Source: Bacteroidota bacterium (GTDB lineage: Bacteria; Bacteroidota; Bacteroidia; Bacteroidales; UBA4417). From it: 64,000 nt of DNA. Made by a program: the position numbers and the translations under genes. The first letter of the stretch is position 1. Every line of letters starts with the position of its first letter. The stretch lies in the NCBI GenBank assembly GCA_013376995.1, contig JACAAZ010000011.1:7332-71331 (forward strand), given 5' to 3'. Under the pieces are notes generated by a model. The model saw nothing but the letters and a program-made list of their open reading frames with translations, was not told where the DNA came from and did no database searches. This document shows, one piece after another, positions 8,212 through 17,366 of this stretch.

Positions 8212-10077
8212 TTATTTTAACTGCTCTTCAGTATGTGTTATAACTTCAATAGCTTCATTGTAAAGTAGCTCCATATTCCTGGTCTTATCACCCGGAGCAA
8301 ATCGGGCAAATTCTGAATGTTGAAGTGTGTCTATGAACCTCTGGATGAGATCCGCATCGACATTTCTGTCGTTAAGTCTCTCAAATGCAGTGTCCATGGA
8401 TAACTCAGACAATGGGATATTGAATTTGTCACTAATATAACCCCATAAAGCCTGTGATATTTCAATGTGAAATGCTTCCTGGCTCTCTGCTGCCAATAGC
8501 GATTTAGCCTTTTTAAGCCTTAGCGTCGCAATCCTGGTAGCTTTCCGGCGTCTTACATTTCCAATATCCGAATTTGAGCGGATGTGATTCCTCCATATAA
8601 TAACGAATGCAAGAAATACCAGGACCGGAAGGCTCAACAACAGCCAAAAAAGCCAGCTCCCGTAAAAGTGTTTTCCAATAGGATGCAATGCAATTGGGGC
8701 ATCCATGAGGTAGCGAATGTCATTGCCAATATACTTAACATCTTCCCTGTCAACAGGAGTCATGGCTGCTGCAGTCCCATCACCTTTTAAAACTTTGATA
8801 TTATACTCAGGCGAAGAGAGATTAACATATTCTTTTTTTGCCAGGTCAAAATAGGAAAACTGAACGGGTGCTATCTTAAAATCTCCTGCTGTCCTGGGTA
8901 TTACCAGATATTCAAAGGTCCGTGAGCCTGATATGCCCGAATTTGAAGAGTGAATATTGTCTGTGATCTTAGGGTCGTAAACTTCAAAATCAGGAGGGAA
9001 AACAACGGAAGGTTTTTCTATCAGGTTCAGGTTCCCGGAACCGGCTACTGTTAACTTCAAGGTGACAGCTTCATTAGCTTTCAACTGACTTTTATCAAGT
9101 GAGGGCTTAAAATTGAATTGCCCTATTGCACCTGTGAAATCAATGGGCCGGTTTTGAGCAGGCAAGGGCTTTACCTGCACTGTTACAGAGTTGGATTTGA
9201 GTGATTTTTCAACATTTTGATAATCAAAACCTAAATTTGAATCATCAAAGAAATTTTTGAAAAATGGATCATTTGAGAAAAAAGGATCATCAGCAAAAGG
9301 ACTTTTGCTTTTTACCTTGACGCTGTACACAACATCCTGTTCAAGTGGAGCAATTGTTAAAGCCCCGGTTTTTTGCGGGAACAAAGCTACTTTTCGAACT
9401 TCTGCAACTATATATTTCTTACCGTTAACAGTTTCGTTATACTGCGGGTATTGCTGCAGGTCTTTCATCAGGTCCTGTGACCAGAAACCCGGGTAAGCAG
9501 GTGCCTGTCCGGATGGATTTATTCGCAGCCTGTTGGTAGGTGTATACAATTTATAAGTGACGATGATCTGCTCACCTAAATATGGGTCCGATTTCGATGG
9601 GACAGCTTTCAGAAAAATATCATTCCCCAGGTTGGAGACATCTGCCTTTTGTTGAGATGGGTGTTGCCCTTGTGCGCGAGACTGTGGAGAAATGGCCTGG
9701 CCAATGACATTGATGGTGACCGTATTTGAAAAGTACTTTTTTCCTTTGACCGCAATACTTGCAGAAGGAATTGTAAAAACTCCAGGTTCTGTCGCAAGCA
9801 GCACAAAGGTGTAAGAGTAAGAAATCGATTGTGAAACTTTACCGTTGATGAATTGAATTTGTGAACTGGATTGTGAACTTGGGCCGGATTGTACCTCAAA
9901 GTGCTCAATTCCCGGGCTGATAAAGCCAGTTCCTTCCTGGTTAATGCTGAAGGTAAGGTAAAATCGTTGACCGACACTCACTTGTCTTGGAGCCTGCGCA
10001 TTGAACGATACATCCTGAGCTGACAAAACTCCTGACAGTGTAAAGAAAAGTAGAACTACTGATAGAATGTGCTTCAT
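8212..10077 (-). CDS. batD: BatD aerotolerance protein
   Basis: A 621-residue protein with a signal peptide (SGVLSAQDVSF), several Ig/beta-sandwich segments making up the periplasmic part, a transmembrane helix at about residues 473-492 and a cytoplasmic C-terminal helical domain. This matches the BatD (oxygen tolerance) family. It contains the typical QVSVGQRFYLTF and PYLGEQIIVTYKLYTPT segments. In the Bat model it is a periplasmic partner of BatA and BatB. It follows batC after 96 bases and precedes batE by a few tens of bases. Confidence 0.92.
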   Translation of the reverse strand: MKHILSVVLLFFTLSGVLSAQDVSFNAQAPRQVSVGQRFYLTFSINQEGTGFISPGIEHFEVQSGPSSQSSSQIQFINGKVSQSISYSYTFVLLATEPGVFTIPSASIAVKGKKYFSNTVTINVIGQAISPQSRAQGQHPSQQKADVSNLGNDIFLKAVPSKSDPYLGEQIIVTYKLYTPTNRLRINPSGQAPAYPGFWSQDLMKDLQQYPQYNETVNGKKYIVAEVRKVALFPQKTGALTIAPLEQDVVYSVKVKSKSPFADDPFFSNDPFFKNFFDDSNLGFDYQNVEKSLKSNSVTVQVKPLPAQNRPIDFTGAIGQFNFKPSLDKSQLKANEAVTLKLTVAGSGNLNLIEKPSVVFPPDFEVYDPKITDNIHSSNSGISGSRTFEYLVIPRTAGDFKIAPVQFSYFDLAKKEYVNLSSPEYNIKVLKGDGTAAAMTPVDREDVKYIGNDIRYLMDAPIALHPIGKHFYGSWLFWLLLSLPVLVFLAFVIIWRNHIRSNSDIGNVRRRKATRIATLRLKKAKSLLAAESQEAFHIEISQALWGYISDKFNIPLSELSMDTAFERLNDRNVDADLIQRFIDTLQHSEFARFAPGDKTRNMELLYNEAIEVITHTEEQLK

Positions 10078-10173
10078 TTTCTTAACTGGTTTCTGCTTGC
10101 GTTCAGGGGATATGGTTAAAAATTTCTTTTTAATGATTCTTGAGGAAAAAGGAATGCAATTTTACTGTCTTTT

Positions 10174-10827
10174 TTACCAGTCTTTCTCAGGCTGGTTACT
10201 AACAGGCTTTGCTTGTTGTTTCTTAACCTTGTCCAATGTTCGTTTCTCGTTATTATTCAAAGCCTCCAGCATTCGCTCTGCTTCATTCTTTGACATTTTC
10301 TGGTTTTGCTTTTGCTGTTGTTGCTGTTGTTGCTGCTGTTGCTGTTGTTGCTGCTGCTTATTCTGCTGCTTATCCTTGTTTTTTTGGTTGTTCTTATTCT
10401 GTTGCTGTTGCATTTTAGCTAAAGCATAAGCGAGGTTGTATCGGGTATCTTCATCTTTTGGATTGATTTTTAAAGCATGCTTATATGCTTCAACACTCTC
10501 CTGGTATTTTTGCGATTGAAGATAGGAATTTCCAAGGTTGTGGAATACCTGTGATTGGGAAGCGTTTTTAGGATCAGATGCAAGTTTGAGATAAGAACTT
10601 GAAGCCTCATTGAAATTCTGCTGCCTGTAAAGTGAATTTCCCAGGTTATATATAGCCTTGGCTGAATTTGGGGATTTATTGAGTGCCTTCCGGTAATCAA
10701 TTTCTGCTTCCTTAAACTTACCATCCTGGTATTGTGAATTGCCCTCCCGGATATATTTCTGGGATGACTGGGCTTTTAAAACAAATCCAGATAATGACAA
10801 AAACAGTATTGTTATTACTACTCTCAT
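10174..10827 (-). CDS. batC: BatC, TPR protein with polyglutamine linker
   Basis: A 217-residue exported TPR protein. A signal peptide (LSGFVLKAQSSQ) is followed by about three to four TPRs (residues 25-140), the third ending YKHALKINPKDEDTRYNLAYAL. Then comes a linker rich in Q, N and K, including 15 consecutive glutamines, and a short charged tail that ends in PEKDW. Bacteroidota BatC proteins usually have a charged low-complexity tail, but the long pure glutamine run is unusual. The start codon is one base from the batB stop, so translation is probably coupled. Confidence 0.9.
   Translation of the reverse strand: MRVVITILFLSLSGFVLKAQSSQKYIREGNSQYQDGKFKEAEIDYRKALNKSPNSAKAIYNLGNSLYRQQNFNEASSSYLKLASDPKNASQSQVFHNLGNSYLQSQKYQESVEAYKHALKINPKDEDTRYNLAYALAKMQQQQNKNNQKNKDKQQNKQQQQQQQQQQQQQQQKQNQKMSKNEAERMLEALNNNEKRTLDKVKKQQAKPVSNQPEKDW
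10312..10356. repeat. CAG/CAA triplet tract encoding 15 glutamines
   Basis: Fifteen consecutive glutamine codons on the minus strand of batC, a mixture of CAG and CAA. Further short Q runs flank it. The triplet tract could change length in frame by replication slippage. Confidence 0.9.
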
Positions 10828-10828
10828 A

Positions 10829-11869
10829 TCAAACCTTATCGTTAGGTTGGAATAAGTTCAGTTTCCCTGCAAGCTTGCTTTTCTTTTCAGAAATCAGAAG
10901 TTCGACAATAAGCAACAACAGTCCGCCTAGAAGGAAAAATTGATACCGGTCTTCATAATCGGAAAAGATACGCGAATCATATTCTACTTTCTCAAGATTG
11001 TTGATCTGGTCGAAAACTTCTTTCACACCTGCCTGTGAATTGTTAGCCCTGATATAAACTCCCTTTCCGGCATCAGCAATTTCTTTCAACAGGTTGTCAT
11101 CAAGTCTCGATATGATCGTATTTCCCTGCCTGTCTTTTTTATAGCCGATCTGCATGCCGCTGTTATAAATAGGAATTGGGGCACCATCAGGCAATCCCAT
11201 GCCAATGGTGTATACCCTGATTCCGGATGAAGCAGCTGAATGTGCGGCAGCAACAGCATCGTCTTCATGATTTTCACCATCTGTAATCAGGATAATTGCC
11301 TTACTCTGCTTGGTTTTACCGAAGCAACTTACTGAAGTTTCGATGGCATCTCCAATAGCAGTACCCTGCGTAGGTAGCATGCCAGGATTGATATTTGCAA
11401 GGAATAATTTTGCTGCAGAATAATCAGTGGTTATTGGCATCTGCACATAGGAATTCCCCGCAAAAACGACCAATCCTATGCGGTCGTTTTCTAGGTTATC
11501 CAATAGCCTGGCAATAGCTTGCTTTGCCCTTTCAAGCCGGGAAGGGGCTATGTCCTGAGCTAGCATACTATTGGAAACATCAAGAGCGAAAACCAGGTCG
11601 ATCCCTTTTCTCTTTATCTTCTCCAGTTTGGAGCCTGTTTGAGGATCTGCAACACCTAAAATTAAAAGTGTCCAGGCAACAAGTAAAAGGATCATTTTGA
11701 GTAATCCCCGGCTACCGGAATAATCAGGCATAAGCCTCAACAGAAGCGGCCATTCGCCAAAAGTGGCAAATGCCTTTTTCTTCATGCGTTGAGCCAGCAG
11801 GTAAAGAAGAATGAATACCGGTATGGCAAGCAGAAGGTAAAGGGCAAATGGATGGGCCAGTCGAAACAT
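10829..11869 (-). CDS. batB: BatB, membrane-anchored von Willebrand A protein
   Basis: A 346-residue protein with two N-terminal transmembrane helices (about residues 8-25 and 57-76), a vWA domain with a metal-dependent adhesion motif DVSNSML and TDGENHEDD, and a C-terminal transmembrane helix (about residues 308-326). The vWA domain faces the periplasm. BatA and BatB form part of the Bat complex, which in Leptospira and Bacteroides influences oxidative stress resistance. It starts 34 bases after batA and its stop is next to the batC start. Confidence 0.92.
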   Translation of the reverse strand: MFRLAHPFALYLLLAIPVFILLYLLAQRMKKKAFATFGEWPLLLRLMPDYSGSRGLLKMILLLVAWTLLILGVADPQTGSKLEKIKRKGIDLVFALDVSNSMLAQDIAPSRLERAKQAIARLLDNLENDRIGLVVFAGNSYVQMPITTDYSAAKLFLANINPGMLPTQGTAIGDAIETSVSCFGKTKQSKAIILITDGENHEDDAVAAAHSAASSGIRVYTIGMGLPDGAPIPIYNSGMQIGYKKDRQGNTIISRLDDNLLKEIADAGKGVYIRANNSQAGVKEVFDQINNLEKVEYDSRIFSDYEDRYQFFLLGGLLLLIVELLISEKKSKLAGKLNLFQPNDKV

Positions 11870-11903
11870 GCTAAATGGTTACTCAGTTAATTAGGTTATT
11901 ATT

Positions 11904-12893
11904 TTATGGAAGCGTTTTCAAAAGTGTATATCTAAGGAGTATTTCAGCACCAAACAGTATCAGCCCAATTAGGGCAAATAGCATGAACTCCTCCTTTTTA
12001 CGCTTGAACTCTGTAACATCAATCTTTGATTTTTCCATCCGGTCGATTTCCTTATAGATCTCTTCCAGTTTTTTCTTATTGGTTGCCCTGAAGTATTTCC
12101 CATTGGTCATAGCTGAAATCTTCTTTAGCAAAGGTTCATCGATTTTTACTTCCATCTGCACATACTGCATTCCATAGGGTGTTCTCACCGGAGCCGGTGC
12201 ATATCCAATAGTTCCTGCCCCGATCGTATAAATTCTGATACCGTATATGGAAGCAATTTCTGCAGCCGATTGCGGGTCGATGGCCCCCATATTATTCACT
12301 CCATCTGTTAGAAGGATAATGACCTTCGAACGGGCTTTGCTTTCTTTGAGCCTGTTAACAGCTGTTGCGAGGCCGTCACCTATAGCGGTTCCATCGTCAA
12401 TTAACCCGAATTTGATATCATTGTATAAATTGATCAGTTTGGCATGATCGGTTGTGAGCGGACATTGAGTAAAACTCTCCCCGCTAAAAATCACCAATCC
12501 TATACGGTCATCTGGGCGGCTGTTAATAAACTCAACAGCTACATCCTTGGCAGCCTCCAGGCGGTTGGGCTTTAAGTCCTCAGCCAGCATGGTACTTGAG
12601 ATATCAGTTGCCATCATTATATCAATTCCTTCCACGCTGATATCCTGCCTGCTCATATTCGTCTGAGGTCGGGCGAGAGCAATAATAATGAAAATGGAAG
12701 CTGCCAGTCGCAATCCGAATAATATATGCCTGCTGTACAATCTCCAGCCTGGGCTAAGGTTGATAAAGGCCTTAATGGATGATATCTGCAGAGTGGGATG
12801 ATGATGTCGAAGCCTATAGATATACCAGGCTATTGCTGCAGGAATCAGCAACAGTAACCAGAAATAGGCTGGGTCTGCAAAAATGATTTTCAT
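11904..12893 (-). CDS. batA: BatA, membrane-anchored von Willebrand A protein
   Basis: A 329-residue paralogue of BatB. It has N-terminal hydrophobic helices (residues 9-25 and 55-75), a vWA domain with MIDAS residues in DISSTMLAEDL and LTDGVNNMG, and a C-terminal helix near residues 300-325. Its ATG overlaps the stop codon of the preceding gene (TAATG), which points to translational coupling. Function follows the Bat family: a periplasmic-facing scaffold acting with the MoxR ATPase. Confidence 0.93.
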   Translation of the reverse strand: MKIIFADPAYFWLLLLIPAAIAWYIYRLRHHHPTLQISSIKAFINLSPGWRLYSRHILFGLRLAASIFIIIALARPQTNMSRQDISVEGIDIMMATDISSTMLAEDLKPNRLEAAKDVAVEFINSRPDDRIGLVIFSGESFTQCPLTTDHAKLINLYNDIKFGLIDDGTAIGDGLATAVNRLKESKARSKVIILLTDGVNNMGAIDPQSAAEIASIYGIRIYTIGAGTIGYAPAPVRTPYGMQYVQMEVKIDEPLLKKISAMTNGKYFRATNKKKLEEIYKEIDRMEKSKIDVTEFKRKKEEFMLFALIGLILFGAEILLRYTLLKTLP

Positions 12894-13903
12894 TATCCGT
12901 TTTGTGCAATTGGTTTATCAGGAAGTACTTCTGCTTTTTCTGTGGTTTCAACAGGTTTGGTTTCCATCACTATAATTCTGGTATTTTTAATGCTGGAATC
13001 ATGTTCTGAAGGTAAAGGTATTTCTTTTGCAAACTTAACCAGGTCAGCTAATTGCAGAACCTGTAACATTTTTTCTTTGACCGGTTTTAGCCTTTCGTGG
13101 CCTTCAACGGCTTCAATAATATCATAGGATATCATTTCCATGGCAGGAATTTTAAATTCACTTTCCAGGTATTGACGAAGGATATCAGTAAGTTCCGTAT
13201 AAAATTCCTTGATTTTTCCAGCCTGCCATAGTTTCTTTTTCTCCAAATCATTGAGGGATTCCAATGCAATTTGCCATGCCGGAAGCTGTTGCTTTCTGAT
13301 AACGGGGAACAGTGGCTTGCGCATCCTGCGACGCCACAGGTAATACCAGATAAAACCTGCAATCAATCCCAGGCCGGCTACTCCGGCAAATATGGGCCAA
13401 AGTTCTTCCAGGGTCAGAGGAGCTGACATGGGCGCTTTAATATCCTTGATGGCACGGGTAGTGTCAACTTCAACAGTTCGGACCTGGAGTAACAGGGAAT
13501 CAGTTACGGCTCTTAACTTTGAAGTATCCCCAGGGACAATGTATTCAAACGTGATAGGAGGAATTGTTTTATACCCGGAATCAAAAGCTGTGATAGTAAG
13601 TAATTGCCTGTATTGAAGATAAGAATTGCGGCTTGTCTCGATAGTATCTACATGTCCTGTTTTTACAATTTCGATAGGGGATAAGGTAGAGTCATTAAAT
13701 ACCGGCCAGATAACTTTTGCCCCTTTGGGGAGAGTAACATCCAGTTTCAAAAGTATTTGTTCGCCAAGCCTGATGGACGTTGTATCGATACTGGCAACAG
13801 CTTTCTGAGCTTGCGCATGGAATGACACCTGGAATGTCAGGAGCATAACCAAACTTAGTTTGGAAGCAGATAACCAATGCCGTTTAATTTCAATCATGTA
13901 CAC
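12893..13903 (-). CDS. Bat-operon membrane protein, DUF4381-like
   Basis: A 336-residue protein with an N-terminal signal segment (LVMLLTFQVSFHAQAQ), a BatD-like beta-sandwich domain (residues 35-150, starting SIDTTSIRLGEQILLKLDV), a single transmembrane helix at about residues 172-190, and a cytoplasmic helical domain with FYTELTDILRQYLESEF. It is found between the DUF58 gene and batA in many Bacteroidota Bat operons and probably serves in the same membrane complex. Its gene starts 4 bases after the DUF58 stop and overlaps the batA start. Confidence 0.85.
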   Translation of the reverse strand: MYMIEIKRHWLSASKLSLVMLLTFQVSFHAQAQKAVASIDTTSIRLGEQILLKLDVTLPKGAKVIWPVFNDSTLSPIEIVKTGHVDTIETSRNSYLQYRQLLTITAFDSGYKTIPPITFEYIVPGDTSKLRAVTDSLLLQVRTVEVDTTRAIKDIKAPMSAPLTLEELWPIFAGVAGLGLIAGFIWYYLWRRRMRKPLFPVIRKQQLPAWQIALESLNDLEKKKLWQAGKIKEFYTELTDILRQYLESEFKIPAMEMISYDIIEAVEGHERLKPVKEKMLQVLQLADLVKFAKEIPLPSEHDSSIKNTRIIVMETKPVETTEKAEVLPDKPIAQNG

Positions 13904-13907
13904 TCTG

Positions 13908-14783
13908 TTAATAGCGAAGTTCGCGCTGAGAAAAGATTTTCAGAAGCGGTTTAACATAATCCTGGTCTGTTCGGATTGCAGTAGTATCTACACCACAGCG
14001 TGTAAAGATAGCTTCTACATTCCTTGAATGATTTATCCACCAATCACGGTAACTGTTCCTGACCCTGTTCTCAGAGGAATCAATCCAGCGGGTTTCGCCT
14101 GATTCCCTGTCAAATATTTCTATTATGCCCACAGCTGGCAGTTCCGTTTCCCTGGGATCATAAACACGTAAAGCAACTATGTCATGCTTCCCGGATGCAA
14201 TCTGAAGTGATTTCTCAAAGGGAGAGTCAATAAAATCGGAAATGATAAATGCTGTGCATCTTTTTTTGATAGCGTTCGTCAAAAATCTCAAAGCTTCCGA
14301 GAGATTTGTTTTCCGGCTTTCAGCTTTGAAATCTACAAGTTCCCTTATGATCCTGAGAATGTGTGAAGTGCCTTTCTTTGGAGGGATAAACTTTTCAACC
14401 TTATCGCTGAAAAATATCACCCCAACCTTATCATTGTTATTGATGGCTGAAAATGCGAGAACAGCTGCAATCTCAGTCATCTGTTCCTCTTTGAACTGCT
14501 TTCTTGTGCCGAATTCATTGGATCCACTTACATCAATCATAAGCATTACAGTAAGTTCACGTTCCTCTTCAAACACTTTCACATATGGATGATTGAACCT
14601 GGCTGTAACATTCCAGTCAATACTCCTGATTTCGTCACCGTACTGATATTCGCGTACTTCACTGAAAGCCATGCCTCTTCCTTTAAACGCAGAATGATAA
14701 TGCCCCGAGAATATCTGTTGTGACAGCCCTCGCGACTTTATCTCTATTTTTCTGACCTTTTTAAGAATTTCAGCAGCTTCCAC
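13908..14783 (-). CDS. DUF58 family protein of the Bat operon
   Basis: A 291-residue cytoplasmic protein with the DUF58 core (YGDEIRSIDWNVTARF, residues 48-63) followed by a vWA-like region with DVSGSNEFG and a DKVGVIFFSDKVE strand. DUF58 proteins pair with MoxR ATPases and are thought to be their substrates or adaptors. It lies between moxR (96 bases upstream) and the DUF4381-like gene (4 bases downstream). The C-terminus has a conserved arginine-rich segment. Confidence 0.92.
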   Translation of the reverse strand: MEAAEILKKVRKIEIKSRGLSQQIFSGHYHSAFKGRGMAFSEVREYQYGDEIRSIDWNVTARFNHPYVKVFEEERELTVMLMIDVSGSNEFGTRKQFKEEQMTEIAAVLAFSAINNNDKVGVIFFSDKVEKFIPPKKGTSHILRIIRELVDFKAESRKTNLSEALRFLTNAIKKRCTAFIISDFIDSPFEKSLQIASGKHDIVALRVYDPRETELPAVGIIEIFDRESGETRWIDSSENRVRNSYRDWWINHSRNVEAIFTRCGVDTTAIRTDQDYVKPLLKIFSQRELRY

Positions 14784-14879
14784 TTTTGAAAAGGAATTTT
14801 GACAGATGAATCTGGTTTATCGAATTGTTCCGGGGAGAAACTATGCAGCCTGATTTAGGCTGGGATTTGGCAATGATGT

Positions 14880-15872
14880 TTAGGGAACTACTACTGAGTT
14901 GAGTATCTCATTTATGATATCCTCACTGCTGATGTTTTCAGCTTCAGCTTCATAGGTGAGCCCAATACGGTGACGCAGAACATCATGTGCTATAGCACGC
15001 ACATCTTCAGGGATAACATAACCACGCCTTTTGATGAAGGCAAAAGCTTTAGCGGCCATTGCCAGGTATATGCTGGCCCTTGGTGACGCACCATAGCGGA
15101 TCAGGTTCTGGAATTTCTTGAGGTTATATTCTGAAGGATATCGCGATGCAAATACGATATCTGTGATATAGTTTTCTATTTTTTCATCCAGGTAGACTTG
15201 CTTAACAACATCCCTGGCTTTCATAATATCTTCAGGCTTAAGTATCTTATGCGTTGAATATGTTTCCTGTGAAATATTTTGCCTGAGGATAAGCTTCTCT
15301 TCCTGCTTCTGCGGATAATCAATAATCACCTTAAGCATGAAACGGTCAACCTGTGCTTCGGGAAGAGGGTAGGTTCCTTCCTGTTCAATCGGGTTTTGAG
15401 TAGCCATAACCAGGAATGGCTCAGGTAAGATGTAAGTTGTATCACCAATGGTAACCTGCCGTTCCTGCATAGCTTCCAGCAATGCGCTCTGTACTTTTGC
15501 AGGTGACCTGTTAATTTCATCAGCAAGTACAAAATTTGCGAAAACGGGTCCTTTTCTTACAATAAAATCTTCCTTCTTTTGGCTGTAAATCATTGTTCCA
15601 AGCAGGTCGGCGGGAAGCAGGTCAGGAGTGAACTGAATACGACTGAATTTGAGATCAATAGTAGTTGCCAGTGACTTGATTGCCAGGGTCTTTGCCAGAC
15701 CCGGAACACCTTCAAGAAGAATATGTCCATTGGATAAAAGACCAATAATAAGTCTTTCAATCATGTGCTTTTGTCCAACAATAACCCTGTGCATCTCCAT
15801 GGTAAGCATATCAACAAATGCACTTTCCTGTTGGATTTTTTCGTTTAATTCCTTAATGTTGGTTTCTAACAT
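14880..15872 (-). CDS. moxR: MoxR family AAA+ ATPase
   Basis: A 330-residue AAA+ ATPase with Walker A GVPGLAKT (about residues 55-62), Walker B LADEINRSP, sensor-like ATQNPIEQEGTYPLPEAQ and the C-terminal lid domain with RYGASPRASIYLA. MoxR proteins act as chaperones that help assemble or activate metal-containing or vWA-containing complexes. It is the first gene of the Bat operon; a strong hairpin separates it from the peptidase gene upstream. No clear TAnnTTTG promoter was found in the short gap. Confidence 0.93.
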   Translation of the reverse strand: MLETNIKELNEKIQQESAFVDMLTMEMHRVIVGQKHMIERLIIGLLSNGHILLEGVPGLAKTLAIKSLATTIDLKFSRIQFTPDLLPADLLGTMIYSQKKEDFIVRKGPVFANFVLADEINRSPAKVQSALLEAMQERQVTIGDTTYILPEPFLVMATQNPIEQEGTYPLPEAQVDRFMLKVIIDYPQKQEEKLILRQNISQETYSTHKILKPEDIMKARDVVKQVYLDEKIENYITDIVFASRYPSEYNLKKFQNLIRYGASPRASIYLAMAAKAFAFIKRRGYVIPEDVRAIAHDVLRHRIGLTYEAEAENISSEDIINEILNSVVVP

Positions 15873-15903
15873 ACCTCTCTAAATTTAGAACCACAAAAAT
15901 AGA

Positions 15904-15937
15904 AACAGGCATTGCACCAACTGCCCCAATGCCTGTT
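15904..15937 (-). terminator. Hairpin terminator between peptidase and moxR
   Basis: A perfect 11-bp inverted repeat (AACAGGCATTG / CAATGCCTGTT) with a 12-base loop lies downstream of the peptidase gene. On the minus strand it is followed by TTCTATTTTTG. It probably ends the peptidase transcript. Confidence 0.7.
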
Positions 15938-16020
15938 AAAAATTGTTAAAGCCTCTGTTAAAGCGTGTTAATTCTCTAAGGATACAGAAGATTCACTAGT
16001 TAAAATGCTTGATAATCGGA

Positions 16021-17238
16021 TTATTCAAGATTTAGTTTTTTTCTGATATCTTTAGGCAGGCTGTCCTTGTTAACCAAAATGGCTATGGTATTCATTCGAA
16101 CGTAGGAATCCGATAAATACATGAATCCTCCGTAGTCGTTGCTTTCAGCAGACCATGAGTTCTTGGTAAGGAAATAGCGTTTCCCGGATTGATCAGTACC
16201 GGTACCTGTTATATGCATGAGGTGATCATCTGTTGCTGAGTAATTATCAAATGCTGCCTGACGAATCTCCTGGGTAACGAGTTTTTCCGGTACAACATTT
16301 TCAAAGCTGAAGAATTGCTTTTTTCGCTCTTTTTCGGTAAGTTTTCCCCATTTTTGCTGTTCCTCAGCCGTTGCATTCTTCAATGTAATATCTGGGACAA
16401 TTGCAAGCTGGTTTTTGAATGAAAATCCACGGTCACTTACATCACCATCCCATTCAATGGTAAAACCCTTCTCCAGCGAATTATCCATAACCTGTATAAG
16501 CTCATCCAGGGGGACGTTATAATAGCTGGCCATCCTCCAGTTATCAGGGATTTCCAGCATAAAACTGCTGTAGAATGGCTGCTGGGTATATGAGGTCAAT
16601 TCAATGTAATTGTCAGGGACAATACCTAATTTATCCCGAAGCTGCACAGGAGTGAGGGATTGGCCCTTATAGGCGGTTGTCACAGGCTTTGGCCCCAGGT
16701 AAACATCTAAAACTGCTTCAATGGTTTTCATCCAGTTTGGTGATAGTTTTCCGGAAGGGTTCTTGACAATTGTCCTGACAATCGCTTCGAGCACAGCTTC
16801 CATCTCTGCGTGGTCAGGCTTTTCCTGCCCGTTAGCCAACCCGGTATAGTCGCTATTAAGCAACAGGCCGGAGTTTGCAACAACATCCATCACATCATGT
16901 GCTTGACCACCTTCCCCGAAATTTGATGTACCATGAAGCCTTACAAAACGTTTTGCTTTTTCAGCATAATTCATCCTGACGAAGTACATCTCAGAAATAT
17001 CCAGGGTATCATGGGTCATTCTGAGTATTTCAGACTCAAGGAAAGAACAGCTGGCGTAACTCCAGCAAGTACCTGATGATGCCTGGTCTTTTACTGGACT
17101 GGATGGCAATTCTATTCGCTTTGTAAATGAATACTTTTCATTTGTGCTATCCTTTTCAATCTGTCCGAAAATTGATTTTGAACTTAGAACGGATAAGGCT
17201 ATAAGCAACGAGATTACAGGTGAAGATTTAAGTATCAT
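16021..17238 (-). CDS. Exported C1 family cysteine peptidase (bleomycin hydrolase/PepC-like)
   Basis: A C1-type papain-fold peptidase of about 405 residues. In the numbering from 17262 the oxyanion glutamine and catalytic cysteine are in VKDQASSGTCWSYAS (Q60, C66), the histidine is in DDHLMHITGTG and the asparagine in FLTKNSWS. A signal peptide (MILKSSPVISLLIALSVLSS) points to export, unlike cytoplasmic PepC. I chose the ATG at 17238, directly before the signal peptide; 17262 is an alternative. Such exported forms are common in Bacteroidota. The target is unknown. Confidence 0.88.
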   Translation of the reverse strand: MILKSSPVISLLIALSVLSSKSIFGQIEKDSTNEKYSFTKRIELPSSPVKDQASSGTCWSYASCSFLESEILRMTHDTLDISEMYFVRMNYAEKAKRFVRLHGTSNFGEGGQAHDVMDVVANSGLLLNSDYTGLANGQEKPDHAEMEAVLEAIVRTIVKNPSGKLSPNWMKTIEAVLDVYLGPKPVTTAYKGQSLTPVQLRDKLGIVPDNYIELTSYTQQPFYSSFMLEIPDNWRMASYYNVPLDELIQVMDNSLEKGFTIEWDGDVSDRGFSFKNQLAIVPDITLKNATAEEQQKWGKLTEKERKKQFFSFENVVPEKLVTQEIRQAAFDNYSATDDHLMHITGTGTDQSGKRYFLTKNSWSAESNDYGGFMYLSDSYVRMNTIAILVNKDSLPKDIRKKLNLE

Positions 17239-17282
17239 AGGTTGAAAATTACGGAGCATCAAAAGTAAACTTATTTATAAAA

Positions 17283-17314
17283 AAAACCTCCGGAGAATAT
17301 TTTCCGGAGGTTTT
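17283..17314 (-). terminator. Rho-independent terminator of the cytochrome cluster
   Basis: A 12-bp stem (AAAACCTCCGGA / TCCGGAGGTTTT) with a short A/T-rich loop lies about 50 bases after the stop of the multihaem lipoprotein gene. On the minus strand it is followed by a run of T residues. It marks the end of the respiratory cluster. Confidence 0.85.
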
Positions 17315-17366
17315 CAATTTTCCCAGAATCAGCTAAAATGTGATTCAGAAAAGTCCTGTGAACTTA

